Part shown: in pieces, positions 17,539-26,005 of the stretch | How the letters are laid out: each line of letters begins with the position of its first letter | Position numbering within the stretch: the stretch's first letter is position 1 | NCBI RefSeq assembly: GCF_012971745.1 | Contig: NZ_CP048834.1 | Location: 1,984,001 to 2,048,000 of the forward strand | From: Starkeya sp. ORNL1 | GTDB lineage: Bacteria; Pseudomonadota; Alphaproteobacteria; Rhizobiales; Xanthobacteraceae | Length of the DNA: 64,000 nt | Direction of reading: 5' to 3' | Made by a program: the position numbers and the translations under genes | The notes under the pieces: model-generated | What the model saw: only the letters and a program-made list of their open reading frames with translations | Database searches by the model: none | What the model was told of the DNA's origin: nothing

Positions 17539-18339
17539 CTACCCCACTACCAGCACCTCGCCCTGCCCGCCGAGCAGGGTGTCGCCGACGATGCGGCGGG
17601 CGCTGGTGACGCCGTCCAGCAGGCCCTTCAGATCCTCGATCCGCCGCGCGAGCAGCCGCAGCGCGATCAGATCGTGGTTGCCGGTGTCGACGAAACCGGC
17701 CGGCAACACCGGGGCAATCTTCGCGAACACCGTGCCGCGCTTCATGCCGCGCCCGGCGAGTGCGCCGATGGCGCCTTCCACCGCGACGGTGCCGGCGATC
17801 ATGTCGGTCGCCAGCCCCTCGCCGGCATCGCCACCGACCACGATCAGCCCGCCGCGCTGGCGCTCGGCAAGGCGCGCGCCGGCCGAGCCATGGATGCGCA
17901 GCACCCCGCCCGACATGCCGCGCCGCGAACCGGAGGTCGCCGCGCCGGCATGGTCGCCGGCATTGCCCTTCACTTCGATACGCCCGCCGGAAAGCTCGGC
18001 GCCGAGATAGTCCCCGGCATTGCCGGCAATGCGCAGCACGCCGCCGGACATGCCGCGCCCGGCCCAGGCGCCGACCTCGCCATCGACGATGATCTCGCCG
18101 CTCTCCAGCCCGGCGCCGACGCCGTCGAGCCTGATATCGCCGATCTCGATCACCAGCGGGCCATTGCCGCCGGTGCCCTCGATGAAGAACAGGTCGGCCA
18201 GTGCGCGCATGCGCCCGCCATAGGGCACCTGGCGGTATTCGGCATCGCGCGCCGTGAGCGCGCCGAGCACCGCCGGGGTGATCTGCGAGAGATCGACCCG
18301 CGCGGAAAATGGGGCGTGCGGCCTCAAGGTGATGGTCAT
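17539..18339 (-). CDS. fhcC: Formyltransferase/hydrolase complex subunit C
   Basis: 266 residues with a right-handed beta-helix of glycine-rich repeats (GRGMSGGVLRIAGNAGDYLG, then RRGMSGGVLRIHG), typical of FhcC/FwdC. It is a structural subunit of the cytoplasmic Fhc complex, which moves the formyl group from H4MPT to methylofuran and hydrolyses it to formate. The start at 18339 overlaps the fhcD stop by four bases (ATGA). The longer frame to 18453 overlaps fhcD and is rejected. The gene order B-A-D-C is read on the minus strand. Confidence 0.92.
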   Translation of the reverse strand: MTITLRPHAPFSARVDLSQITPAVLGALTARDAEYRQVPYGGRMRALADLFFIEGTGGNGPLVIEIGDIRLDGVGAGLESGEIIVDGEVGAWAGRGMSGGVLRIAGNAGDYLGAELSGGRIEVKGNAGDHAGAATSGSRRGMSGGVLRIHGSAGARLAERQRGGLIVVGGDAGEGLATDMIAGTVAVEGAIGALAGRGMKRGTVFAKIAPVLPAGFVDTGNHDLIALRLLARRIEDLKGLLDGVTSARRIVGDTLLGGQGEVLVVG

Positions 18340-19247
18340 GCCACCTGTTCCCTCGCCATGATCTCGCGCAGCTTGAAGTGGAACGGGCCGAGATTGCCGC
18401 CATAATTGCCGGCATCGACGGCGACTATGCCGCCCGCCGCGCCGATCTGGCACACCGCCTTGATGCCGATGCGGGTGGCGTCGGCCACGCTGTTGAAGCT
18501 CACGCCGTCAATGACGATCTCCATCACCGAGCCGACTTCCGGGGGCAGCGCGCTCGCCACCGCGCCGCGCAGCGTCGGGCAATAGGCGTCGTTGGTGGAC
18601 GCGAACAGGCCCTTGTATTTCGAGCCGACCTTGGAGCCGGAGCGCACGATGCCGCCCGGGAACGGCAGGATATTGCCTCCCACCGTGCCCATCGCCTTCA
18701 CCGCGGCCTCGGCAGCGGCGAGCGCCTGCGGACGAGAGCGGGCGAGGATGAGGAAATTGCCGCCGCCGACGCCCTCCACCGAGCCGGTGTCCTCGTCGCA
18801 GACGAACTCGCCCTCCATCACCGGCATGCGCCAGAAGCGCTTGTCGCCGATCTTCTTCGAGATCTGGTGGCCGTCGGCGAAGTAGCGGATGGTCTTGGCC
18901 AGCGGCACCCGCTTGCCGGTGTCCATGCCGGAATAGCAGGCGGTGGTCGGGCAGGTGAGGATGCACTGGCCGAGACGCAGCGGCACCACCTTCTTGAGCG
19001 AGCCGAAATCCATCGCGAAGATCAGTATGGCGATGCCCGGCCGGCCGTCCGGGGTCTCGCTCGGCGGGATCTCCCGCTCGATGCCGGCCTCGCAGCCGCA
19101 GCCGATCACCGAGGTGGCGAAGCCCGTGGTGACGCGCGCCGCGGTCAGCGCCCATTCCGGCGTGTCGGCGGTGATGACGAGCCGGGCCCCGACCATCGGG
19201 AAGGCCTCGGCGAAGCTGTCGCGGATCTCGACGCCGTTGATGATCAT
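18336..19247 (-). CDS. fhcD: Formylmethanofuran:H4MPT formyltransferase subunit
   Basis: 303 residues, a close match to the Ftr/FhcD family: MIINGVEIRDSFAEAFPM at the start, TTGFATSVIGCGCEAGIE and CPTTACYSG in the middle, and GGNYGG-like AGNYGGNLGPF at the end. It moves the formyl group between 5-formyl-H4MPT and methylofuran. It is coupled to fhcC by a four-base overlap but separated from the upstream fhcA by dyad A9, so fhcD-fhcC may be expressed at a different level from fhcB-fhcA. Confidence 0.94.
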   Translation of the reverse strand: MIINGVEIRDSFAEAFPMVGARLVITADTPEWALTAARVTTGFATSVIGCGCEAGIEREIPPSETPDGRPGIAILIFAMDFGSLKKVVPLRLGQCILTCPTTACYSGMDTGKRVPLAKTIRYFADGHQISKKIGDKRFWRMPVMEGEFVCDEDTGSVEGVGGGNFLILARSRPQALAAAEAAVKAMGTVGGNILPFPGGIVRSGSKVGSKYKGLFASTNDAYCPTLRGAVASALPPEVGSVMEIVIDGVSFNSVADATRIGIKAVCQIGAAGGIVAVDAGNYGGNLGPFHFKLREIMAREQVA

Positions 19248-19266
19248 AGCGGCGCTCCCGGGCGAC

Positions 19267-19363
19267 CATCCTTCGAGGCTCGCTGCGCTCGCACCTCAGG
19301 ATGACGTTGCTTTTGCAACCACCTCATCCTGAGGTGCCCGGCAACGCCGGGCCTCGAAGGATG
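19267..19363. repeat. Family A palindromic dyad A9
   Basis: Units 19267-19303 and 19325-19363 across 21 bases. It is inserted in the fhc operon between fhcA and fhcD, so it lies inside a likely polycistronic message. Confidence 0.9.
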
Positions 19364-19386
19364 CTGAAGCAGATGAGCCGCCACCA

Positions 19387-21039
19387 TCACGCCGCCCCCT
19401 CGCACTTCAGAATGGTCGGGCCGGCGCCACCGCGCAGCTCGCCGTCGGCGACGCGGAAGTGCTTCGCCTTCAGCCCCACCGCCTCGTCGAACCAGCGCGT
19501 GATGTCCGCTTCCACCGATCGGTCGTAGTCGGGCCGCAGCACATGGGTGGTGCCGGCGACGAGATCGACGATCTCGCCCTCCTTCACGATCAGCCGGCCG
19601 TTCTTGAAGACGTAGCGCGCCTTGGAGAACATCGCCTCGCGGTCGGCGTCGTCCTTATAGACCACCACATCCCCCACCCCGCCCGGCGCCAGGTGCCCCT
19701 TGTCCTTGAGCCCAAGGATGCGGGCGGGGGCGGCGCGGGTGAGAATGGCGATCTCGGCAAGCGAATATTCGCGGGTGATCCCGGCCAGCATGGTGTGCTG
19801 CTGCGCCGCCTTGTTGAGCGTCGCCAGCTGGGCGTTGCGGAAATCGCGGTCCATCAAGAGCCGGATCAGATGCGGGTACGTCGTGAACGGCGCGCCATTG
19901 GGATGATCCGTGGTCAGGAAGATGCGCCAGGGGTCTTCCACCAGCAGGAACAGCTCCAGCCCGATGGCCCATTGCAGCGCATTGACGAAGGACTTGTCGC
20001 GATACTCGAACGGCACCACGCCGCAGGCGGCGTCGAGCTCGATGTCCATGCCGATCGACTTCTTCGGCGAGGCAAGGCCGCGATTGCGGTATTGCGACAT
20101 GTAGTCGGCGGAGGACGTCACCGTCTGGCCGAACATCACCTGCCCGACATCGACCGAGATGTTCGGACTGGCATTCACCAGTTCGGCGATGCGCGCGGCG
20201 CCGGAGGAAAATTTGCGGTCGCCCTCGGTGCCGTAGGAATGGAACTGCAGGTGCGTCAGATGCAGCCGCCGCCCCTCGGTGGCGAGGATGGTGGCGAGCG
20301 TGGTGTCGTCATTGCCCGGCACGCCGAGATTGCAGCCGTGCAGGTGGATCGGGTGCGGCACGCCGAGCTCGGTCACGGCGCGGATCAAGGTGAGCAGCAC
20401 CTGGCGCGGCGTCACCTCGTAATAGGGGTTGGCCTCGTCGAGATCGAGCTTGCGGGCGTTGAACTTGAAGGCGTTGATGCCGCCGGGATTGACGATCTTG
20501 ATGGCGAAGGCCTGCGTCGCCTCGATCATCCAGCCGACATAGGCATTGATCTGCGCCTGCGGGGCGCCGGCCGCGATCAGCCGCAGGATATAGTCGTCAT
20601 TGCCCAGCACCAGATAGGCGCCGGTGTCGAGATTGGGGATGTCCGCCATCTCCAGATGCGCGCCGCGCGCATTGGCCCCCAGCATGGCCGGCTCGAACAC
20701 CGTGGTGTAGCCGAGCTCGGCATAGCGGCAGCCGGTGACGTGCGCGGTCGGCACCGCGCGTCCGCCGCCGCAGCCGCAAAACGCGCCGCGCATCTCCGGA
20801 TAGGCGCGGCGATCCTCCTGCATCAGCAGGCGGGCGAGGTTCATCTTGCCGCCGGCGATGTGGCTGTGCAGGTCGATGCCGCCGGCCATGACGATATCGC
20901 CGTTCAGCGTGTATTCCTGATCGGCGGTCTCGTTGGTCGCCGCGACGATGCGGCCATCCAGTATCTCGACGTCGCGCGCGACCGCATTCTCGCCATTGGC
21001 CGGGTCGAGCACGCGCCCACCCTTGAGCCGCAGTCTCAT
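19387..21039 (-). CDS. fhcA: Formyltransferase/hydrolase complex subunit A
   Basis: 550 residues of the amidohydrolase superfamily. The metal-binding H58-S-H60 lies in GGIDLHSHIAGGK, and HLHGCNLGVPGN, HLTHLQFHSYG and TTDHPNGAPF supply further His/Asp ligands. This subunit hydrolyses formyl-methylofuran to formate. GGAGGAG lies 5 bases before the ATG at 21039, and the gene overlaps the fhcB stop by four bases (ATGA). The longer frame to 21393 runs through fhcB and is not used. Confidence 0.94.
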   Translation of the reverse strand: MRLRLKGGRVLDPANGENAVARDVEILDGRIVAATNETADQEYTLNGDIVMAGGIDLHSHIAGGKMNLARLLMQEDRRAYPEMRGAFCGCGGGRAVPTAHVTGCRYAELGYTTVFEPAMLGANARGAHLEMADIPNLDTGAYLVLGNDDYILRLIAAGAPQAQINAYVGWMIEATQAFAIKIVNPGGINAFKFNARKLDLDEANPYYEVTPRQVLLTLIRAVTELGVPHPIHLHGCNLGVPGNDDTTLATILATEGRRLHLTHLQFHSYGTEGDRKFSSGAARIAELVNASPNISVDVGQVMFGQTVTSSADYMSQYRNRGLASPKKSIGMDIELDAACGVVPFEYRDKSFVNALQWAIGLELFLLVEDPWRIFLTTDHPNGAPFTTYPHLIRLLMDRDFRNAQLATLNKAAQQHTMLAGITREYSLAEIAILTRAAPARILGLKDKGHLAPGGVGDVVVYKDDADREAMFSKARYVFKNGRLIVKEGEIVDLVAGTTHVLRPDYDRSVEADITRWFDEAVGLKAKHFRVADGELRGGAGPTILKCEGAA

Positions 21040-22283
21040 GCAACTCCTCCCGCTATTCGGCGCACAGCCTCGGCGACGCTGGGCAGCGTCGCGACGCGCA
21101 AGGCGCCGAGCGGCAGGCTCACAATGGAATCCATGCGGAACACGGTGCCGGCATGGTCGATGCCGGGCGTGCCCACCGGGATGAAGACGTCCGGCGCCTT
21201 GTCGAACACCGTCTCGGCATGGCCGATGACAATGGTCTTGCCTTCGAAGGGCGGCGGCGGCTCGGGACGGAACGCCGAAACCCACACCAGCACATCGGCA
21301 TCCTTGAGCGCCTGCGCGGTGGCGTAGAGTGCCGGGTCGTGCTCGGAGGCGCCGCCGCGTATCGCCGTGCGCAGCGGATAGCCGAGCCGCCACAGCATCA
21401 GCTGGTTCAGCCCGATGATGTTGTCGCGCCCGCCGAGCGGGAACACGCCGGCGCGCGTCGTGATGTTCAGCGTGTCGACCAGGGCGGTGGCGCGCTCGGC
21501 GACGAGATCGCCATTGCCAAGCTCGGCGCCGTTCCAGGTGACGACCGCATAACGCGCCGCGCTCAAGGCGGCGGCGACAGCGGCGAGATCGGCCAGCGGC
21601 ACGCCGCCGAAGCTATTCCCCGCCAGCGTGCGCCCGCCGACCAGCGCGGTGAGCGCGACGAGCGCCTCGGGAAGATCGGTTGCCGGCAGGCTCGAGACCT
21701 CGGCCCTGGCAAGCTGGCCGCTGGCCCGCGCGCCGGGCGTGCCGCCAAGGAAGATGACCTTGCGTTGTTCGCCGGCAAACAAGGGCGAGTCGGGGAACAG
21801 CCGCTCGAACAGCCGGCCGAAGTTCGGCGTCGGATCGCTGCCGACCACGAGCAGCACGTCGCAGCGATTGCGCACCTCGGCGAGTGTGGTCGCCAGCCAG
21901 CCGGTGCGCTGGGTCGCGGTGAAGTTGCGGAACAGGCCGATCGAGGCCGCATGGTCGAACACGCCGCCGGTGCCGCCGGCGAGGTCGAGCAGCGCCTGGC
22001 CGCCGGCGACGTCGGTGCCGAGCCCGGCGAACAGCGGGGTGCGGGCGGCATTCAGGATGACGCGCGCCTCGTCGAACGCCTCCTGCGCGCTGCACGGCGA
22101 GCCGAGCCGGCTGAACAGCGGATCGGCGACGTCCATGCGCCACAGCAGCTTCGCCGCTTCCGGGCAGACCGACCCGGCGGGGCGGATCTCGCGGCCTTCG
22201 ACCTCGACCTTCAGGTCATCGCAGCCGAGCCCGCAGAAACCGCAGACCACGTCCTCGACGATGTGCTTCCCGGTGTTCGCCAT
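21036..22283 (-). CDS. fhcB: Formyltransferase/hydrolase complex subunit B
   Basis: About 415 residues related to the molybdopterin subunit of formylmethanofuran dehydrogenase. The N-terminus keeps C14-x2-C17-x3-C21 followed by DDL, which resembles the iron-sulfur site of the archaeal enzyme. In studied methylotrophs FhcB is described as catalytically silent and structural. Start choice is uncertain: ATG at 22283 (MANTGKH) or 22295, which would overlap the upstream dehydratase gene by eight bases; neither has a clear ribosome site. Confidence 0.9.
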   Translation of the reverse strand: MANTGKHIVEDVVCGFCGLGCDDLKVEVEGREIRPAGSVCPEAAKLLWRMDVADPLFSRLGSPCSAQEAFDEARVILNAARTPLFAGLGTDVAGGQALLDLAGGTGGVFDHAASIGLFRNFTATQRTGWLATTLAEVRNRCDVLLVVGSDPTPNFGRLFERLFPDSPLFAGEQRKVIFLGGTPGARASGQLARAEVSSLPATDLPEALVALTALVGGRTLAGNSFGGVPLADLAAVAAALSAARYAVVTWNGAELGNGDLVAERATALVDTLNITTRAGVFPLGGRDNIIGLNQLMLWRLGYPLRTAIRGGASEHDPALYATAQALKDADVLVWVSAFRPEPPPPFEGKTIVIGHAETVFDKAPDVFIPVGTPGIDHAGTVFRMDSIVSLPLGALRVATLPSVAEAVRRIAGGVA

Positions 22284-22287
22284 CGGA

Positions 22288-22668
22288 TCAATCATATTTG
22301 ATGTAGGCGAACCGCATGTCGCCATGCGGCGTGCCTTCCAGCGCGGCGTCGGGTTCCAGCCCCGGCCGCCATGCGACGACTTCCTCGATCTTCTTCGCCA
22401 GGGCGAAATCGCGCTCGGTGACGCCCTTGGCATCGTGCGACATCAACCTTACCTCGACCCAGGCATAGGAAGCGGTGATATCCGGATGATGCCACGCCGC
22501 CTCGGCCAGATGGCCGACGGTGTTGATCACCATCAAGGTGCCCTTCCAGCTATTGGTCTTGTAGTTGCGGCGGATCCAGCCGTCCTCGAGCCGCCACTTT
22601 GGCAGCTCAGCAGCGAGGCGATCCTGGATCTCCTTGTCGGAAAAGGTTTTCTTGCGATCCACCGGCAT
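22288..22668 (-). CDS. Pterin-4a-carbinolamine dehydratase-like protein
   Basis: 126 residues with the PCD fold. The helix-strand core includes WIRRNYKTNSWKGTLMV and the HLAEAAWHHPDI motif, whose adjacent His residues form the pterin site. It is the first gene of the fhc operon and almost touches fhcB. A role in pterin (H4MPT) upkeep is more likely here than phenylalanine metabolism, but this is inferred from position only. Confidence 0.85.
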   Translation of the reverse strand: MPVDRKKTFSDKEIQDRLAAELPKWRLEDGWIRRNYKTNSWKGTLMVINTVGHLAEAAWHHPDITASYAWVEVRLMSHDAKGVTERDFALAKKIEEVVAWRPGLEPDAALEGTPHGDMRFAYIKYD

Positions 22669-22836
22669 GGCCTCGCGTCCTCCCTGACCTCATCACGCCC
22701 ATTCTTGGCGGGGCGCCTTGCACGATTCGGTAGCACGCGCTCCCCGCCCGCCGCAAACCGGGCCCCGTCATCATTTCGGCGCGGCGGCTTGTCGGCGCCT
22801 GTTGGCACATACAAGATAGGCATCGAGGAAACGCTC
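22669..22836. promoter_or_regulatory. Divergent promoter region, fhc operon / beta-RFAP synthase
   Basis: 168 bases between two divergently transcribed C1-cofactor operons. Promoters for both should lie here. I see no certain box pair and no family A-D palindrome. Confidence 0.5.
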
Positions 22837-23865
22837 GTGAACAAGACAACGCTCAAAATAGAAGCGGCGTGCGGGGGAGAGGGGGACGCTGCGGTGCGCA
22901 TCACCGCGCCGGGCCGCCTCCATCTTGGATTCCTCGACCTTGCCGGCACGCTCGGCCGTCGCTTCGGCAGCCTTGGAATCACGCTGGAGCGTCCCGCTAC
23001 CGTGGTGCGGATGAGCCGCGCCGAGCACCTCGAGGCCACCGGTCCGGACGCCGAGCGGGCGGTCGCGGCGGTCGAAAAAGCCGCACGTCGGCTGGGGCTG
23101 AATGCCGGGGTGAAGGTTGTCGTCGAGACCGCCTTGCCCCCGCATTCCGGGCTCGGCTCCGGCACCCAGCTGGGTCTGGCGGTCGCCACCGGCCTCGCTC
23201 TGATCGACCGCAAGCCGTTCACGCCGCGCGAGATCGGTGCCGCGCTGGGGCGCGGGGCGCGCTCCTCCATCGGCATCGGCGCCTTCACCGAAGGCGGGGT
23301 GATTCTCGATGGTGGGAAAGCGATCGGCGAAGGCGCCGGGGATGCGCCGCCGCCCATCATCTCCCGCCTGCCCTTCCCGGAGCGCTGGCGCATCATCCTG
23401 GTCTATGACCACTCCAACCGCGGCCTCTCCGGCCCGGAGGAGACCGCGGCGATGGACGGCCTGCCGCCGTTCGCCGACACGCTGGCCGGCCACATGGCGC
23501 GGCTCGCTGTCATGGTCGCGCTGCCGGCCCTCGCCAATGCCGACGTGCGGCATTTCGGCGAAGCGGTGGGAGAAATGCAGAGATTGCTTGGCGACCACTA
23601 TGCGGGTGCGCAAGGTGGTCGCTATACGAGCCCCGCCGTCGCCGAGGCCATGGACTGGCTGGAGGCGAAGGGCGTAAAGGGTGTAGGCCAGAGTTCCTGG
23701 GGCCCCACGGGCTTTGCCATCATCGGCGACCCGGACGAGGCCGAACGACTGACCGGCGAGGCGCGGGCCCGTTTCCAGGCCCAGCCCGCCTTGGCCTTCG
23801 AATGCGTGCGCGGCAGTAATGCCGGTGCCCGCATCGAGTGGCTTGCCTGCGTCGAGCAGCGCTAG
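22837..23865 (+). CDS. Beta-ribofuranosylaminobenzene 5'-phosphate synthase
   Basis: 342 residues of the GHMP kinase fold. APGRLHLGFLD (about residues 24-34) and PPHSGLGSGTQ (101-111) are the nucleotide and phosphate loops typical of beta-RFAP synthase. The enzyme joins PRPP and 4-hydroxybenzoate or p-aminobenzoate with loss of CO2, the first committed step of H4MPT synthesis. I use the GTG at 22837 with GAGGAA about 6 bases upstream. The frame stays open far upstream only because it runs antisense through fhcB. Confidence 0.9.
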   Translation: MNKTTLKIEAACGGEGDAAVRITAPGRLHLGFLDLAGTLGRRFGSLGITLERPATVVRMSRAEHLEATGPDAERAVAAVEKAARRLGLNAGVKVVVETALPPHSGLGSGTQLGLAVATGLALIDRKPFTPREIGAALGRGARSSIGIGAFTEGGVILDGGKAIGEGAGDAPPPIISRLPFPERWRIILVYDHSNRGLSGPEETAAMDGLPPFADTLAGHMARLAVMVALPALANADVRHFGEAVGEMQRLLGDHYAGAQGGRYTSPAVAEAMDWLEAKGVKGVGQSSWGPTGFAIIGDPDEAERLTGEARARFQAQPALAFECVRGSNAGARIEWLACVEQR

Positions 23866-23951
23866 CGGCGGATTGGCGGAAAGCCCGCGTCGCGTCTTCC
23901 GAATCGTCATGGAGAGGCCGCAAGGCCCGCGTCCGCCTGGGAGATCCGTTC

Positions 23952-24872
23952 ATGTCGGATATCGCGCCGATCCTTCACATCATCTCGCCGCTGCGTCATG
24001 TCAGCCCGTTCGACGTCAACATGGCGGTGGATGCCGGTTACACGACCATCCTGCCCTACCAGAACGTCAAGCTCGACGAGATGATGGACCTGACGCAGGA
24101 CATGATGTTCTCGCGCGCACCGTCCCACGCCTCGCGCACCGGCATGTTCATCGGCGGCAAGGATGCGAGCCTCGCGCTCGACATGGCGAAGGAAGCGCGC
24201 GGCGCGCTGTTCCCGCCCTTCCAGATCTCCATCTTCGTCGATCCCGCCGGCTCCTTCACCACCGCGGCGGCGATGATCGCCGAGGTCGAGAAGAAGCTGG
24301 TCGCCAAGCGCGGCGCCGGGCTGAAGGGCGCCAACCTGCAGGTCTATGGTGCCACCGGCGTGGTCGGCGGCATCGCCGGGGTGATCGCGGCGCAGGCCGG
24401 CGCCAATGTCACGCTGGTCAGCCACCGCGACGTCGAGACCGTCCAGCTCAAGGCCGCCGACTTCAAGGTCCGGTTTGGCGTCGATCTTGCAAGTGCCGCG
24501 GCGCGCAACGATGAAGAGAAGCGCACTTTGCTACCGCACGCAGAGGTGGTATTGGCGTGCGGCAAAGCAGGTGTGCAGATCCTCACCGCGGAACATCTGG
24601 CGAGCGCCAGCCGACTGGCGGTCGCCGCGGATGTCAACGCAGTACCTCCGTCCGGCATCGCCGGGGTCGATGCGCTCGATGACGGCAAGCTGCTTTCCGG
24701 CGGCGCGCTGGGCATCGGTGCCTTGACGATCGGTCACCTGAAATACCGCGTGCAGCACGAACTATTGAAGCGTATGCGGTCGACGGAAACCGCGCTCAAC
24801 ATCGGCTTCGAGGATGCCTTCGCCCTTGCCAGGACACTATCCGGGTCGCTCGCAGGCCAGGGAGACACCTGA
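23952..24872 (+). CDS. mtdB: Methylene-tetrahydromethanopterin dehydrogenase
   Basis: 306 residues. The N-domain HIISPLRHVSPFDVNMAVDAGY and a Rossmann loop GATGVVG (133-139) identify the bacterial Mtd family. Position among H4MPT genes and beside mch favours MtdB, which oxidises methylene-H4MPT with NAD(P)+, over MtdA. GGGAG precedes the ATG. Its last 59 bases overlap the start of the ATP-grasp gene in another frame, an unusually long overlap. Confidence 0.92.
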   Translation: MSDIAPILHIISPLRHVSPFDVNMAVDAGYTTILPYQNVKLDEMMDLTQDMMFSRAPSHASRTGMFIGGKDASLALDMAKEARGALFPPFQISIFVDPAGSFTTAAAMIAEVEKKLVAKRGAGLKGANLQVYGATGVVGGIAGVIAAQAGANVTLVSHRDVETVQLKAADFKVRFGVDLASAAARNDEEKRTLLPHAEVVLACGKAGVQILTAEHLASASRLAVAADVNAVPPSGIAGVDALDDGKLLSGGALGIGALTIGHLKYRVQHELLKRMRSTETALNIGFEDAFALARTLSGSLAGQGDT

Positions 24873-25992
24873 CCTTGTCCTCGTCGGTGTCGCAGCACGT
24901 GGACTGGCAGCGGCGGCGCGGCGCGCCGGCCTCGCGCCGATCGTGCTCGACCTGTTCGGCGACGACGACACCCGGCTGCTGGCGTGTGAAGCCATCCCGA
25001 TCCGCCGGCTCGGCGGCCTCAATTTCGATCCGGACGACCTGTTCGAGCAGCTCGGCCTGCACGCCGCCGGCGAACTCCCCGTCGTGCTCGGCACCGGCTT
25101 CGAGCAGGACCCCGACATGGTCGAGCGGATCGGCCGTCAATTCCGCATGGTCGGCAATGGCCGGCAGACCCTTGCCTGGTTGAAGGAGCCCATCGTCTTC
25201 ATGCGCCTGCTTGCCAACCTCGGCGTTCCCCATCCGGCGGTGTTCACGGGCCCCGCGCCCGCGGGCATGCGCACGCTGGAGAAGCGCATTGGCGGCTCGG
25301 GCGGCTGGCACGTGCAGCCGGCAGCGGTGCCGCGCGGCCCCGGCTGGTACGTGCAGGAATATGTCGAGGGCCGCACCGTCTCCGCGCTGTTCCTCGGCAA
25401 TGGCCGGGACGTGCGCGTCATCGCCTTCTCCGAGCAATGGTGCGAGCCGGCGGAGGATGCGCCGTTCCGCTATGGCGGCGCCGCCGGGCCGATCGCCATC
25501 GATTCCGCCATCGCCCGCGAAGTGACGGCGGCTCTGCGCACCATCACCGCCGCCACCAGCCTGTTCGGCCTCGCCAGCGCCGACCTGATGCTCCTCGATG
25601 ATGGCGGCTGGACGCTGCTGGAGGTCAATCCGCGCCCCGGCGCCACGCTCGACGTGTTCGACCGCGAGCCGCTGCCCCCGCTGTTGCGCCTGCATCTCGA
25701 TGCCTGCGAGGGCCGGCTGCCGGACCTCGACCTGCTGTTGCCTGATGATGCCGGGCAGGCGCACGCCGCCGCCATCTTCCATGCGCCCGCGCCTTTCGAG
25801 GTGCGGCTCGACCCGTTGCCCGACTACGTCGCCGACCGCCCGCCGCAAGGCACGCGGATCGAGACCGGCGAGCCGGTGTGCACCGTCTTCGGCCTCGGCC
25901 GCAATGCTGAGGAGGCCCGTCAGCAGGTCTCCGAGCGAACCGTCAGCCTCTGGCGCGCGCTGAGCCGCGCGGACCGGAAGGCGGCGGAATAG
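24814..25992 (+). CDS. ATP-grasp protein of H4MPT/methylofuran cluster
   Basis: 392 residues with ATP-grasp features: WYVQEYVEGRTVSALF (lid and adenine contacts) and LLEVNPRPGATLDVF (metal-binding Glu/Asn). It is a family typical of bacterial H4MPT clusters, presumably joining an acid to an amine with ATP; the substrate is not known. The first ATG (24814) lies 59 bases inside mtdB. No later ATG, GTG or TTG fits before the VLVGVAARG strand, so the overlap seems real. It lies directly before mch. Confidence 0.8.
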   Translation: MPSPLPGHYPGRSQARETPDLVLVGVAARGLAAAARRAGLAPIVLDLFGDDDTRLLACEAIPIRRLGGLNFDPDDLFEQLGLHAAGELPVVLGTGFEQDPDMVERIGRQFRMVGNGRQTLAWLKEPIVFMRLLANLGVPHPAVFTGPAPAGMRTLEKRIGGSGGWHVQPAAVPRGPGWYVQEYVEGRTVSALFLGNGRDVRVIAFSEQWCEPAEDAPFRYGGAAGPIAIDSAIAREVTAALRTITAATSLFGLASADLMLLDDGGWTLLEVNPRPGATLDVFDREPLPPLLRLHLDACEGRLPDLDLLLPDDAGQAHAAAIFHAPAPFEVRLDPLPDYVADRPPQGTRIETGEPVCTVFGLGRNAEEARQQVSERTVSLWRALSRADRKAAE

Positions 25993-26005
25993 GGAGCGAC
26001 GCCCC

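Noticed and set aside
19459..21327. 622-codon plus-strand open frame
   Set aside because: Antisense to fhcA and fhcB; no family resemblance.
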